From Symbiodinium natans (lineage: Eukaryota > Sar > Dinophyceae > Suessiales > Symbiodiniaceae), in contig CAJNDS010002842.1 in assembly GCA_905221605.1 (NCBI GenBank), positions 165,001-229,000 of the forward strand: a stretch of DNA of 64,000 nt. The letters run 5' to 3'. The notes beneath the pieces are model-generated. The model made no database searches. It was given only the letters and a program-made list of their open reading frames with translations, and was not told the DNA's origin. Below are positions 32,851-43,100 of the stretch, piece by piece. A program made the position numbers and the translations under genes. Positions within the stretch are counted from its first letter, which is position 1. The number at the start of each line of letters is the position of its first letter.

Positions 32851-34420
32851 GGGTTTAGGGTTTCGGGTTCTGGGATTTAGGGTTTAGGGGTGTAGGATCT
32901 ATACAGTAAGGCTTAGGGTATAGTTGTTTGTGCAGAGGGGTTCCCAACACACGTCCGGCATTGGTGAACAAGAATGACTGTCTTCAAAATATTTGGGGTA
33001 GTTTATGGGATCCTTAGCAGAGGGGGATCCTAGTTTTTTGGGGTCTATATTTGGGGCCCCTTAGTATCGCAAATTCCCAGATATGCTGTATGCGCATCGT
33101 GAAGTAGAAGAAGAAGAAGCAAAAGCAAAGACCCAAAGTACAGACCCTGGAGCAGACCTGAAGCTGTGCCGTATATAGGTGCCGTTCTTAGCTTACTAGG
33201 TCGCTTCGTGATATAGCACTTATATAACTTACATACCCTTCACTACAACACCACAGGTAATGATTGCATGTACCTTGGGGTCGGGGTCTTACTTCAGGCC
33301 TGCTTGCTGCCAGTGGGCTTTGAAGCAGGTTCAGGTAGAGGGTGTTGGGGACACTGGAGCTTCCTTAGGGACCAAATGAGCCCTGAAAGGGTTTGTGAAC
33401 CTAAACCCTAAACCCCAAACCCCTACACCCTAAACCCTAAACTCCTGGTCCATGTACCTTAGTAGGGATTAGAGTCAGTCGTATAAGGGATATGACCCCA
33501 GCAAATTTAGGGTTCGTCTTGGTCCTCAAGGTATGTATGGGGTTCCAGGGCTCGAAAGGCATGAGGGTTTAGGGTTTAGGGTTTAGGGTATAGGGCTTGG
33601 GCCCATTCTGCATTCTTAAGCAGATGAGGGTTTACGAAAATAAGGGAACCTCATTTAAAGTAGACCTCCAAAGAGTAATTCCCTTAGAATAAGGACCCCA
33701 AGAAGGCACCCTTATTATCGAAAACCCCAGATGGTTCTTGAGGCTCAGAATGACAATGACAGTAGCGTCAACAACAAGGAGCAGAATCACAGTAGTGGCC
33801 TAAAGCTAGACTACTGTTTCTTACGAACCCAAAAAAAACAATACTCCTTATCTTGCCCTTAGGAGGAGGATATATATACATATAGACATATATGTATGTA
33901 TATATATACATATATATTTCTTTTTTTTTGGGGGGGGGTTCTTGAGCAAGATTTGCTTACAACCCCCACCCAAACGAAGAAGACAAAGAAGAAGAATCCC
34001 TCCAAAAGAAGAATATTTTGTTTTTTTGGGGGGTTCTTAAAGCAAATAGTGGCAGAGCCAAGGCCATGGAGCGACAGCGAGCTGCACTCAGAGACCAGGA
34101 GTTGCGAGCAAGGTGTTTCGGGTTCTGGATTTAGGGTTTAGGGTTTAGGATTTAGGGTTTAGGGTTTAGGGTTTAGGGTTTAGGGCTGAGGGTTAGGATT
34201 TAGGGTTAAGTGTTTAGGGCCATGGAGAAATCAGACCGAAGCCCTCACACCGCCTAGTAAAAGTCCTTCAGGGTCTAGAGAGCTCATAGGGTGAGGTTTC
34301 TGGGCTTCAGGGTGGGGAGCTGAGGGCATGGCGCATGGTTGTTTTTGGTCTTGTTTTTCTCAGTTCTGGGGCCTGGGGGGCGTGAACTTCGCAGCTTGAA
34401 GTCCCTACGCGTTATCCCCC

Positions 34421-34529
34421 TGGTTCTTAGCAGGGAATGAAGGAGTTTTTGGTACCCTACACAATCCTGGAAAGGGAGATATAGGGGATAGAGAAGGTAC
34501 CTCATTCCCTCATTCCCAACTAAGAAGCA
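34421..34529. mobile_element. MITE-like, TGGTTCT family copy
   Basis: TGGTTCTTAGCAGGGAATGA at the left and CTCATTCCCAACTAAGAAGCA at the right, with 'ggtaccctacacaatcc' inside, matching the element at 18626. Confidence 0.7.
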
Positions 34530-35098
34530 GCGCGTTCTCAGGGGGGGGGGGGGGATCCTCTCATGCCCCACACTACCTACCCCCCCCCCCCTCACCCCAA
34601 ATAAGGCTTCAACGAAAAATGCTGTGGGCCTTATTTGGGGTTTAGGGTTCAGGGTTTAGGGTTCAGGGTTTTCGGGTTTAGGGTTTAGGGTTTAGGGTTT
34701 AGGGCAGGTTGGTGTCAGGTTTAGGGTTCAAGCGGGTGAGATGCTTTGCTTCAGGGGGGGACGCAGCTCGGGACGTGCTGAAACCTAAGCCCTAAACACT
34801 AAACCCTGTACTATACTAGAAGCCTATAAACCCCATGAACCGTTTTAAGCCGTGTAACCCCTATGAAGCCCAAAAACCGTATAAACCCCAAAAAGCCCTC
34901 CAAACCCCATAAACCCGGTAAACCCCATAAACCGCATAAACCCTGCAAACCCCCCAACCCTAAACCCCAAACCTTAAGCCCTAAACCGAACCCTAAACCC
35001 CAAACCCAAACCCCTAAACCCTAAACCCCAAACCCTAAACCCTAACCCCCAAACCCTAAACCCTAAACCCCAAACCCTAAACCCTAAGCCCTATCCAG

Positions 35099-35162
35099 GC
35101 TTGGAGATGCAAGCGCACCTCCGCTCAGCGGAGAAGTACAGCGTGGAGGCCAGCCGAGCTCC
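35099..35162 (+). other. Exon-like island
   Basis: After CTATCCAG the frame reads LEMQAHLRSAEKYSVEASRA. It is flanked by CCCTAAA on the left and TTTAGGG on the right. Helical; family unknown. Confidence 0.4.
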
Positions 35163-36039
35163 GGGGGGAGGGGGCGGTTCATGGTAAGGTTCTCTTGTTG
35201 GGTTTAGGGTTTAGGAATTAGGGTTTAGGGTTTAGGGTTTATAGGGTTTAGGGTTTAGGGTTTATAGGGTTTAGGGTTTATAGGGTTCAGGGTTTATAGG
35301 GCTTGGGGTTTAGGGTTTGGGTGATTTGGCGTCGATGTCTGGGGCTCTGGCGCTGCAGGGCTCCCTAAACCCTAAAGCCTCAACCCTAAACCCCAAGCCC
35401 CAAACCCCAAACCCTAAACCCTAAACCCTAAACCCTAAACCCTAAACCCTAAACCCTAAACCCTAAACCCTAAACCCTAAACCCTAAACCCTAAACCCTA
35501 AACCCTAACCCTAAACCCTAAAAAACTAAAGACAGCAGGAGAAACCGATGCAAGTGCGGTGCGCTTTCTCCGCGCAAGCACGTGGGGGCCCCGCCCCGCC
35601 CAGGGGTTCAGAGTTTGGGGCCCAAGTTTAGGGTTTAGGGTTTAGGGTTTAGGGTTTAGGGTTTAGGGTTTAGGGTTTTGGGGTTTGGGGTTTAGGGTTT
35701 AGGGTTCAGGGTTTAGGGTTTGGGGTTGAGGGCGAACATGGCGTGTTCCTGAAATTAGGGGCCCGTATGTCGGGGGAACCTCCATAGGAGCCGTCCCCTC
35801 TGCCGAAATTATTGTCGGTGTAGGGTTGATGTCTTAGGGTTCAGGGTTTAGGGCTGCGGGTTGAGCTTAGGGGCTTTGGACCTCAAATAAGACTCACCTG
35901 CCCATGCAAAGTCTTCGAGACACAGCATTGATAGATTCCCCTACCCTGAAACGGGGGCTTGCGATATTAGGGGTACCTTATTGGGGTCCTTGGGTACCTC
36001 ATTGGGGGGTCCTAATTCTGGGGATCCTACTAAGTTACT

Positions 36040-37600
36040 ATTGAGACGATCTGATTCATTATGGAACCCTGAGGTGGTAGCTTCGTGTACGCTCCTCAAC
36101 GAAGAACCAAGTAGTGGGGAATTCGGTCCTTCGGCCTAATAGCCCGCTCCCCCGTCCTGCAAACCCTTTAGATTCTATAGGTCCCCCTATAGGTCCCCCT
36201 ACAACGCCCTTTAAGGGGTTCTATAGGAAACCTCCTAGATTCTTCATAATTCACGTTTCTTAACAAGAGCCCCGGGAGTAGGATGCACGGATGTTCCGTT
36301 TGTGAGGACTCTCTCGCTTTAGCTACTATTGCGCTTGAGAACTCCCCAAAAAACTGAAAACATTCCTGCTTCTGCGGGCAATATAGGGAGTATTATCGTA
36401 TATTTTGGGACCCTAAACCCTACATGCAAATAGTGGTTAGGGGTTGGGCTCTGACGTCTTGAGCTTTAGGATTTCGGTCTGGGGGTGCCTATTACCCCCC
36501 AGAATCCCTACGAAGCCCCACATAACTCTCGACCCGTCTACCCTACATTGTAAACCCCTAAACCCTGAACCCAAGACCTTGGGGCCATACACCCTTAACC
36601 CCAACCCCCAAACCCTAAGCCCGAAACCCCAACCCCCAAACCCCAAACCCTAAACCCTAAACCCTAAACCCTAAACCCTAAACCCTAAACCCTAAACTCC
36701 ACTGCGGCTCTGGCTCCCGAAGGGTACGGAACATAGGCCGGGGCATGGGCCCAAACGCGGCTGAAGAGGCCCTGGAGTCCCAAAGGTTTAGGTCTTTCAG
36801 GGCGGCTGTTTAGGGTTTAGGGTTTAGGGTTTAGGGTTTAGGGTTTAGGGTTTAGGGTTTAGGGCAACTTAAGTGCTTTTCAGGGTGTTTTTTTTGGTGT
36901 CTTGCGTTTCGGGTTTAGGGCTTTCAGGGTTTAGGGTTTAGGGTTTAGGGTTTAGGGTTAGGGTTTAGGGTTTAGGGTTTAGTGTTTAGTGTTTAGGGTT
37001 TAGGGTTTAGTGTTTAGGGTTTAGGGTTTAGGGTTTAGGGTTTAGGGTTTAGGGCTTTTAGGGTTTAGGGCTTGCAGGGCGTTGAGAGTTTGCGGCTTTT
37101 AGGGCTTCGAGGGCTTCGAGGGTTTTTGGGGCTGTGAGGGCCGTTAGGATAGGGGTTTTGTGGTCTTGTGGATTTCATTAAGGGGAATAGAATCTAGGGC
37201 TATTAAGGCTTTTTGGGTTTGGGGAGACTAGAACTGTAGTAGGCGATGAAGTAACCCTTCATCTTAACTGGTTAAGCTTGACTTTCCCAAGGAACTCAGC
37301 CGGGCAAGCTTTGCTTGGATAAACCCAAACACCGAGCCATACTGCCAGCCTAAGCAGTTCGGTGTCAGAGTGTTTCATCGGAGTTGTCAGGGGTTTGGGG
37401 GCGAGGTTGGAGTTTCTTAGGTGAGTTTCGAATTAACGTATCTTATTTTGCTTTTCTTTGAGGTTTAAGAGTTTTCTCTGTTTTTTTCGGACTGCTCCCC
37501 TGTCTCTCCTTGCAGCCGCTGCGTTGTCAGGGGCCTCGACGGTGTACGCCGGGGCGGCCGCCTGGCTCTTACCAGCAAGGAAAACAAACAGAGTGGCCCT
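36040..37600. other. Repeat mosaic left of the retroelement
   Basis: Long TTTAGGG arrays occupy 36810-36865 and 36915-37055, including three TTTAGTG variants. A small island at 37506-37570 (after TTGCAG, frame ALSGASTVYAGAAAWLLPA) is hydrophobic and exon-like. A diverged MITE-like copy lies at 37215-37305. Nothing else recognised. Confidence 0.4.
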
Positions 37601-37607
37601 AATATGG

Positions 37608-38293
37608 TGTTAGTGTGTGTGTGTGTGTTTTTTGAAAAGTGAGTGTGTGTGTGTGTGTGCGCGTTGTATGTGCGTGCGTGGGTGGGTGGGTGCGTGGATG
37701 GGTGCGTGGATGGGTGCGTGGATGGGTGCGTGCGTGCGTGGGTGGGCGGGTGGGTGGGTGGATGTGTGTGTGTGGGGAATCCCTGTTACCAAGGTTGAAG
37801 TGCCAAGAGCTAGCATCCAGTTTAGACCAGATTTGAACGCTTAGGTGCGCGGTCAACCGCACCACAAGTTCGCAGTTCGTTGTTTGCAGTTTGCAGTTGC
37901 ACCGAGCTGTTTGAGCAGGGGGACTGGGCACTCTGTGACTGACCCAGTCTAGGCGTGCCTGCAGTTTGTCGAAGCATTGCTTCAACAGGGTTTGTTTGCC
38001 ATGCTGTTTAGGTTGCTGTACAAGTCCTTGTTTCGTATTGTATCTAGAGTACACTCATGTGAGGGTTCATGCAGGCTCTGCATTTGAAATCTTCACCTCT
38101 CAGACAATCGTGAGAAGAGGGAGGATTGCACGAGTGTGTGTGTGTGTGTGTTCTTTGTGTGTGTGCGCGCGCTTAGTGTGTGTGTGTGTGTGTGTGTGTG
38201 CTTTGTGTGTGTGTGTGCTTTTGTGTGCATTTTTTGTTTGTGTGTTTTGTGTGTCTAACACAGTCAGTGTATGCGTGTGTGTGTGTGTGTGTG
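37608..38293 (+). repeat. GT-rich microsatellites flanking the retroelement
   Basis: (GT)n and GTGCGTGGATGG-type repeats fill 37608-37780 and 38134-38293; the same class resumes right of the element at 45577-45715. Open frames here are repeat-derived. Between the two blocks (37790-38130) lies non-repeat sequence without a recognisable gene. Confidence 0.9.
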
Positions 38294-38567
38294 GACCATC
38301 TGTATCTAAGATGTGAAGTTATGGCTGAACACTCATTGATCCTCCTGAAAGCTGTGCATTGATTCGTCGCACTGAAGTGATCTGATTTATCTGATTCCCC
38401 AAAAGAAAGCCGAGATGTTATGTCAAGCAGGGGGGTGCTGGAGAGATTTGCAGTCAGCACCCAATGAAGACGCTGCATATCTCTTGTGATACCATTGCAG
38501 ACGTGCAATGGCGTACCTGCGAACTTCGAGGAATTTTCCCAACCAGCTTCGACTGGGTATGTGTGTG
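38285..38567 (+). repeat. Left terminal direct repeat (pLTR)
   Basis: These 283 bp are identical base for base to 45302-45584. The unit begins in (GT)n, contains 'gaccatctgtatctaagatg', and ends with the hairpin CCAGCTTCGACTGG followed by GTATGTGTGTG. Penelope-like elements typically have such pseudo-LTRs formed by tandem partial copies. Confidence 0.95.
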
Positions 38568-38803
38568 ATTCCCGACAGTAATTCTGCCAAAGCGCTGTCG
38601 GACTCACGGCCTGCGTGAGAGAATTCAAGCTCTGAATGCATGCTGAAGCAGATTTCCAGGGCTCAAGACCTCCCAGATACGAAAAGACCTTCAGCCTCAG
38701 ACCATCCTCTAGAGTTTTGACATATGACGTACCCAATTTGAAGATGATGTCATCACATTGAGATTAGTCGAACAGCTTACATGACTTTATCTTGAGCGTC
38801 CTT

Positions 38804-38868
38804 CTGAATGCACCCTGAGTCGCAGGACGACATTGAACGACATCACATCCCTCTGAATACAACCTAAG
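38804..38868 (+). promoter_or_regulatory. Repeated CTGAATNCACCCTGAG motif, 5' side
   Basis: CTGAATGCACCCTGAG at 38804-38819 and a diverged CTGAATACAACCTAAG at 38853-38868 form a pair with similar flanks. The same 16-mer with one change occurs twice near the 3' end of the element (45062, 45085). Role unknown; a template or packaging signal is speculation. Confidence 0.5.
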
Positions 38869-38936
38869 TCACTGGACGGTATACTGTAATATCATGCCGT
38901 GAGTTCACCCAAGTTAGTACGTACACATTTGCAGCA

Positions 38937-40270
38937 ATGGACCGTCGTTTACACATTCATGTGCACCTATCTGGACGACATCGATCCAGAAGCAGGCACC
39001 GCAGAAGAGACTGCGCAAGACATCGTACAAGAAGACGCAGAACTTCGTCATCCAGTAGCTCCAGTTCTAGCCCTAAACGAACGGCCAATGTTCTTGATGC
39101 ATTCTCAATGGGTATGCGGTGTGCCGGTATGCCTCCTGGTACTTGGAACCGCCCGGGCACTTGGAACAATCCTATGGCAAGCAGTTCTTCAGTTCTTCGT
39201 CGTATCCTGTCAGACAAGAATACCCAATTAACATGGTACCTGGCAGATTTCCCAATAGTCTCGCTGCGATACAAGACAATCCTCCGGCACCCGTACGACC
39301 ATCAGTACCTTTGAGTACGCAAAGGCCGACGCTGACGTCAGATTTTTCCCACCCAGATGCTTTTAGCATAGTGCAACTGGTGCAAAATCGTATTCCTTTT
39401 CCTGGAGATACCTCAGCAATAGGCCAGTACACGGACATGTTCTATGAGATCAACCAAGCACAACAATGGCCTGTAGAGCGTCCTGCACCTTTGATGGGCA
39501 CGATTCCTACCAAGCCGACGTCATCCATTTGGGTTTCTGTTCCTTTCGACCAGGTTAAGACCATTGTCCTGCGCAGAAAGTGGATTGAGCCGCTTTATCG
39601 ACTGGTCAACGACGTTACGTTGGAGAATTTCAGAGTTCAGCGGGTCTGTCTCTTTCATCTGTTGCAACAAAACGGCCCGATTACCAAGATGAATCAGCAG
39701 ACTTTGGCAGTGTTCCTCAACGCAGTCATTGTCAATAGATTGCAGATCTCCGACTTTGTAGATCATGCTCGATGCTTTCATGTGAATGGTGTCAACATGT
39801 GGTTCCTGAGAACAAAGAATTTTCCAGGCCCGCTAGAAGAAGCATTGACTGGTCACAATTATGCCTGGTGCCATGTTTGCGGATTGGATACCGTTCTAGG
39901 TGTTCTTCGTTGCGGTGTGGTACTCCCCACCACTAGTGATGGCATACAGCTGGATCCTAACCTGCCTTTGACTGGTTTCTTTGGCCGTGGGCAATAATGC
40001 GATGGCGACCCTTGGCAATGTGCAACTCAACTAGCAATCAAATGTCATGCTCATCCCAAAAACGCCTATGGGATTTCAGTTGATGGGATTTTGAGAGGGA
40101 ACCACGTGCTTCCCGATAGATCCAGTACCTGGCTTGAGGAATTCATTTGCACCAGGTCCGGCATCGTTAAATCCAAATCAACAGATCGTCGATGGTGTTT
40201 CAGATGCGACTTAGCGTCCATCCAGTTCATTTGTCTCACCCACAAAGCAGATGACAGCAGCTCGATGTGA
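38937..40270 (+). pseudogene. Retroelement ORF1, unknown protein, broken
   Basis: The reading starts at 38937 with an Arg/Ser-rich tract and a nine-serine run. At 39182-39197 the octamer CAGTTCTT is duplicated; one copy would keep the frame used downstream (39198-39994). A TAA at 39995-39997 interrupts, after which the same frame stays open to a stop at 40268-40270 with protein-like content (for example RRWCFRCDLASIQFICLTHK). The middle part includes WCHVCGLDTVLGVLRCGVVL and GFFGRG, faintly like the HGT...G-I-L--G...FGRG wording of ADP-ribosyltransferase folds; this is a weak guess. Low-repeat codon use matches the other ORFs of the element. Confidence 0.5.
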
Positions 40271-40522
40271 AATTGACCTGTTCACCATATCTGCTTCTGC
40301 ACTCACCGACAGTGACTAATTCTATGTAGTGCTTACAAATTTCGTTCTACGTTTAGGCCTCTTCTTATTCGGTTTACATTTAGACCCCGCCACGCGCTCT
40401 ACCGTGGAAGAGAATGATGAAGTCACTGAAGGCAGCAAAGAAGACATGTAGCATCAACTTATTGAAGAGTCTCATAGCAAGCTTCTATTCCCAAAAGCTA
40501 GGCGACGTTCTGCAAGGGCCCC

Positions 40523-40735
40523 ATGTTTTTCCAGCAAGAACCGACTGAGCAGAAGTCCTCGATCAAAGCACCTCCACAGTCTAGTTCGAGGAGCAGTTCT
40601 CATCCTCACAAAACAACAGCACCTGCCCCAAAGCAAGTGACTAGGCCTCCATGTCTCACCCCTTCTGCTGCAACAGTAAAGCGTCGCCGCGCGCTAGATC
40701 CTCAGAAAACCAGTTGTAGAGCGGCTGAAGGTTGA
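40523..40735 (+). other. Short Ser/Pro/Lys-rich ORF in retroelement
   Basis: This 70-codon frame has low-complexity S, P, T and basic residues (SSSRSSSHPHKTTAPAPKQV). It may be the tail of ORF1 after further frame damage, or a separate small protein. It ends 19 bp before the long hairpin at 40754. Confidence 0.3.
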
Positions 40736-40753
40736 GACTCCTTCTTGTGTAAA

Positions 40754-40805
40754 CAGCAAAGGAAAGAAAACGATGCGCGCCCGCATCGTTTTCTTTCTTT
40801 TGTTG
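40754..40805 (+). promoter_or_regulatory. 24-bp hairpin between retroelement ORFs
   Basis: AAAGAAAACGATGCG (40763-40777) and its perfect complement (40782-40796) are separated by CGCC. Outside this core the RNA can pair nine more positions, two as G-U, giving a 24-bp stem with a 4-nt loop. It lies between ORF1 and ORF2. It could be a transcript-processing, translation or nuclear-export signal, or a terminator; the sequence does not decide. Confidence 0.7.
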
Positions 40806-40919
40806 CTTCTGTTATGGCTTGTGGTGACCGTCATAGAGTCATAGACCCCGGGAGTACCGAACTTTCACCTCCGTGTGTTTTGATATCTAAATAGCAGCCA
40901 TGCGCACTCTTGAAGCAGT

Positions 40920-42077
40920 TTGGTTCCAGCCGCATTTTTCCAGCCTAGCCTCATCATGTCGTGGAAATCTTGGGACCAATGGCAGCCTTCTCGAGATTGG
41001 GATCGTTCGCAATGGCAATCAGGGGGTTGGAACATGCAAGATAGTTCGTGGAGTTCGACCCCAACTAAGTCCAATGTCCATCGTGAGCCTGGTCGAGACT
41101 TCAGTTCCCCTACAGGCTTCCCAGTGATTCATGGGCTACCTGATGACTTCAAGAGTACCAAAACTCATCTTGACAGTCGGGAAGTGTATGGTAAGACCAT
41201 GTTACGCCGAATTGCTCCAACATCTTGGTCTACCAAATACCAGTTGGCCGGAAAAGAGATGGACAGCATTCGACTTGTAGATCTGCTTTGGCGAGGTTGG
41301 AACAACTATCACTTGAGAGCGCTTTCGCATGGCCAGTATGTTTCACTCGTTGTTGCGCGAAAGGTCAACGAACGTGTTTTTTCGTCTAGCATTCTCACCC
41401 ATTTGCGAGAGAATAAGTGGGACATAGATGAGTTGTCCACTCAGTTTGCTCGTTTGCACCCTGAAGCTTGCCCCAATGCTTCCTCAAACTCTGATGAGCA
41501 CAAAGCCATCAAGGCCCAAGCGTTAGCCAAGTTTCTTGTGCAGCAGCTCCAACAATTTGTTGTCTCTTCAAACAGTCAGCCCAGCGATCTTCAGAAGATT
41601 GCCCAACTGGAAGAACAGCTCCAGATGGAGAAAGCTAAGAACGCCAAGCGAGGTTTGGAAGAGCCCGAACCATCTCCTTCCGAGAAGCGTGTCCGTTTGA
41701 AGCAGAAGACCGCTTTGCCAATTGTTTCTTCGTCAGCTCCACAATTTGATCCTGCAGTCATTGCTCGACAAGCTGTTGACCCTTCCAACATCCCCAAAGA
41801 TCGTGTTTTTGCCCAGGCCAGCCTTTCCTCAGTTACCAAGACAGCCATTGAAAAATGGCTCAAGAGCCTCAAAGGCAAAGACAAAGGCAAGGCCGAACAG
41901 TTGGATGCCGCGATTTCGTTTGCAGACAAGATCAGCAACACGATTGATGCTGCTACGTTTCAAGCACTTCGTGACAAGTGTGCTCAGTTGGGACTGCCTG
42001 TCAGTCTCGCTGTAAAGATCAAAGCGCCTGAGCTCATTCGCATCTTGACAGCTGCGACTTTCGTAGCAGAGATCTGA
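40920..42077 (+). CDS. Retroelement ORF2, Trp-rich, coiled-coil protein
   Basis: An intact 385-codon frame. A second Met at 40956 starts SWKSWDQWQPSRDWDRSQWQ, a Trp/Gln/Asp-rich segment, so initiation there is as likely as at 40920. The middle contains WSTKYQLAGKEMDSIRLVDL. Residues near 225-245 (LQKIAQLEEQLQMEKAKNAK) look like a short coiled coil, followed by a basic patch (SEKRVRLKQK) that could be a nuclear signal. The C-terminus is helical. By position it could be a nucleic-acid-binding ORF1-type protein. No zinc knuckle and no recognised domain. Confidence 0.6.
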   Translation: MVPAAFFQPSLIMSWKSWDQWQPSRDWDRSQWQSGGWNMQDSSWSSTPTKSNVHREPGRDFSSPTGFPVIHGLPDDFKSTKTHLDSREVYGKTMLRRIAPTSWSTKYQLAGKEMDSIRLVDLLWRGWNNYHLRALSHGQYVSLVVARKVNERVFSSSILTHLRENKWDIDELSTQFARLHPEACPNASSNSDEHKAIKAQALAKFLVQQLQQFVVSSNSQPSDLQKIAQLEEQLQMEKAKNAKRGLEEPEPSPSEKRVRLKQKTALPIVSSSAPQFDPAVIARQAVDPSNIPKDRVFAQASLSSVTKTAIEKWLKSLKGKDKGKAEQLDAAISFADKISNTIDAATFQALRDKCAQLGLPVSLAVKIKAPELIRILTAATFVAEI

Positions 42078-42119
42078 CTAGGCGTCATTTCGTGCCAAGA
42101 GTCCTGCGACTGGAACATT

Positions 42120-43100
42120 TTGAGACTTCTCCTTTCGGCCTTAGCCGTTATTCATGCTTGCTGTTTCCATTCTGATGAGCTTATAGGATTCAGATTTTGT
42201 ACTCGTGTTCTACAAGTCTTCTTGTGTGCAACGGCACTACATTCGCATCCTGGAGTTTCGTGCACCATTCGCACCTGGAGAAGAAGGACCAGTCATTTTG
42301 TTGGTAAGACCTTGGTACAGATTGCAGACATGATGTCAACTCCATGTTCCACCTACGTAGTGGTTCTACCTGCACTTCAGCGCAGACAGTGGACAAAAAC
42401 CGGAAGCCTGCTTGATGCGAAGAAGTTTTATGTGGGATCCACCACTAAAACAGTTCATCAACGACATGATGCTCGTATTCGCAAGCTCCGACTTCTACAA
42501 CAAGGACAGTTTACTAACACGGAAATCATGGTTCACTACTTTCACAACCATGCCGACCTGTTTGACACCGTCATCTTGCCGCTAGGAACATTTCCTGACA
42601 AAGTATCTGTTCGGGCTGCTGAATGTAAGTATCTGTTCGGGCTGCTGAATGTACTCTCATACATTCCTGGAAACCTGGCCTTAACATGCCTTGGGTCGCT
42701 AATCTCAACCCAACCTCTTCAACCCGTACGTCGCAGCAGACCTTGTCCAATAGTCAATACAGTTGTCCTGGAAAACGCTTATGGAGGAAGGCACGCAGAC
42801 GACTTCGCACATTGGGTAATTATTCTTCGTTGTTATTCCAGTCAGGCTCTCTGTCCTCAAGAGAATTGGGCCCTTTTGGTCAAATTAGCCCACGGAGGTA
42901 TGTCAGCGTTCAACACGGAACGAAGATTGAGAAGCTCCGAGTTTCACGCCGCTCACCTGTATGCCCTGTACCGTATGTGCAATCTATTGGATGATCCCCC
43001 TCGCACTGCTGTAAAAGCTACCCTACACAGTTGCCTCACTTTTCGCAATCTAGCTGTCCCAAAGTTTGGCAAACCCCTCACGATCCCCATGCTTGCCAAC
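42120..43100 (+). pseudogene. GIY-YIG endonuclease-like ORF, frame-broken
   Basis: The nuclease wording is clear: TYVVVLP (about residues 78-84), KKFYVGSTT (101-109), conserved Arg residues (RHDARIRKLR, 115-124), and an acidic RAAE (165-168). This corresponds to the GIY, YIG, Arg and Glu positions of GIY-YIG nucleases, which nick target DNA for reverse transcription. Initiation may be at the MM pair near 42330. A 26-bp tandem duplication (42601-42626, 42627-42652) immediately after the catalytic Glu shifts the frame; sequence typical of continued coding (LNMPWVANLNPTS) then lies in frame 2, returns to frame 3 by about 42830, and passes to the frame of the reverse transcriptase near 43095. Confidence 0.7.

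Noticed and set aside
37599-38054. Thr/His/Pro-rich reverse frame
   Set aside because: Derived from GT-rich microsatellite.
38285-38567. Hammerhead ribozyme in the terminal repeat
   Set aside because: Penelope-like terminal repeats often contain hammerheads, but I found no CTGANGA core with a matching GAAA on either strand.
38568-38736. Reverse frame resembling an F-box (LRLKVFSYLGG ... LWQNYC)
   Set aside because: Single weak match that lies inside the retroelement leader and reads on into the terminal repeat. A similar LKVFSYL in a reverse frame near 25750 shows the wording can arise by chance.
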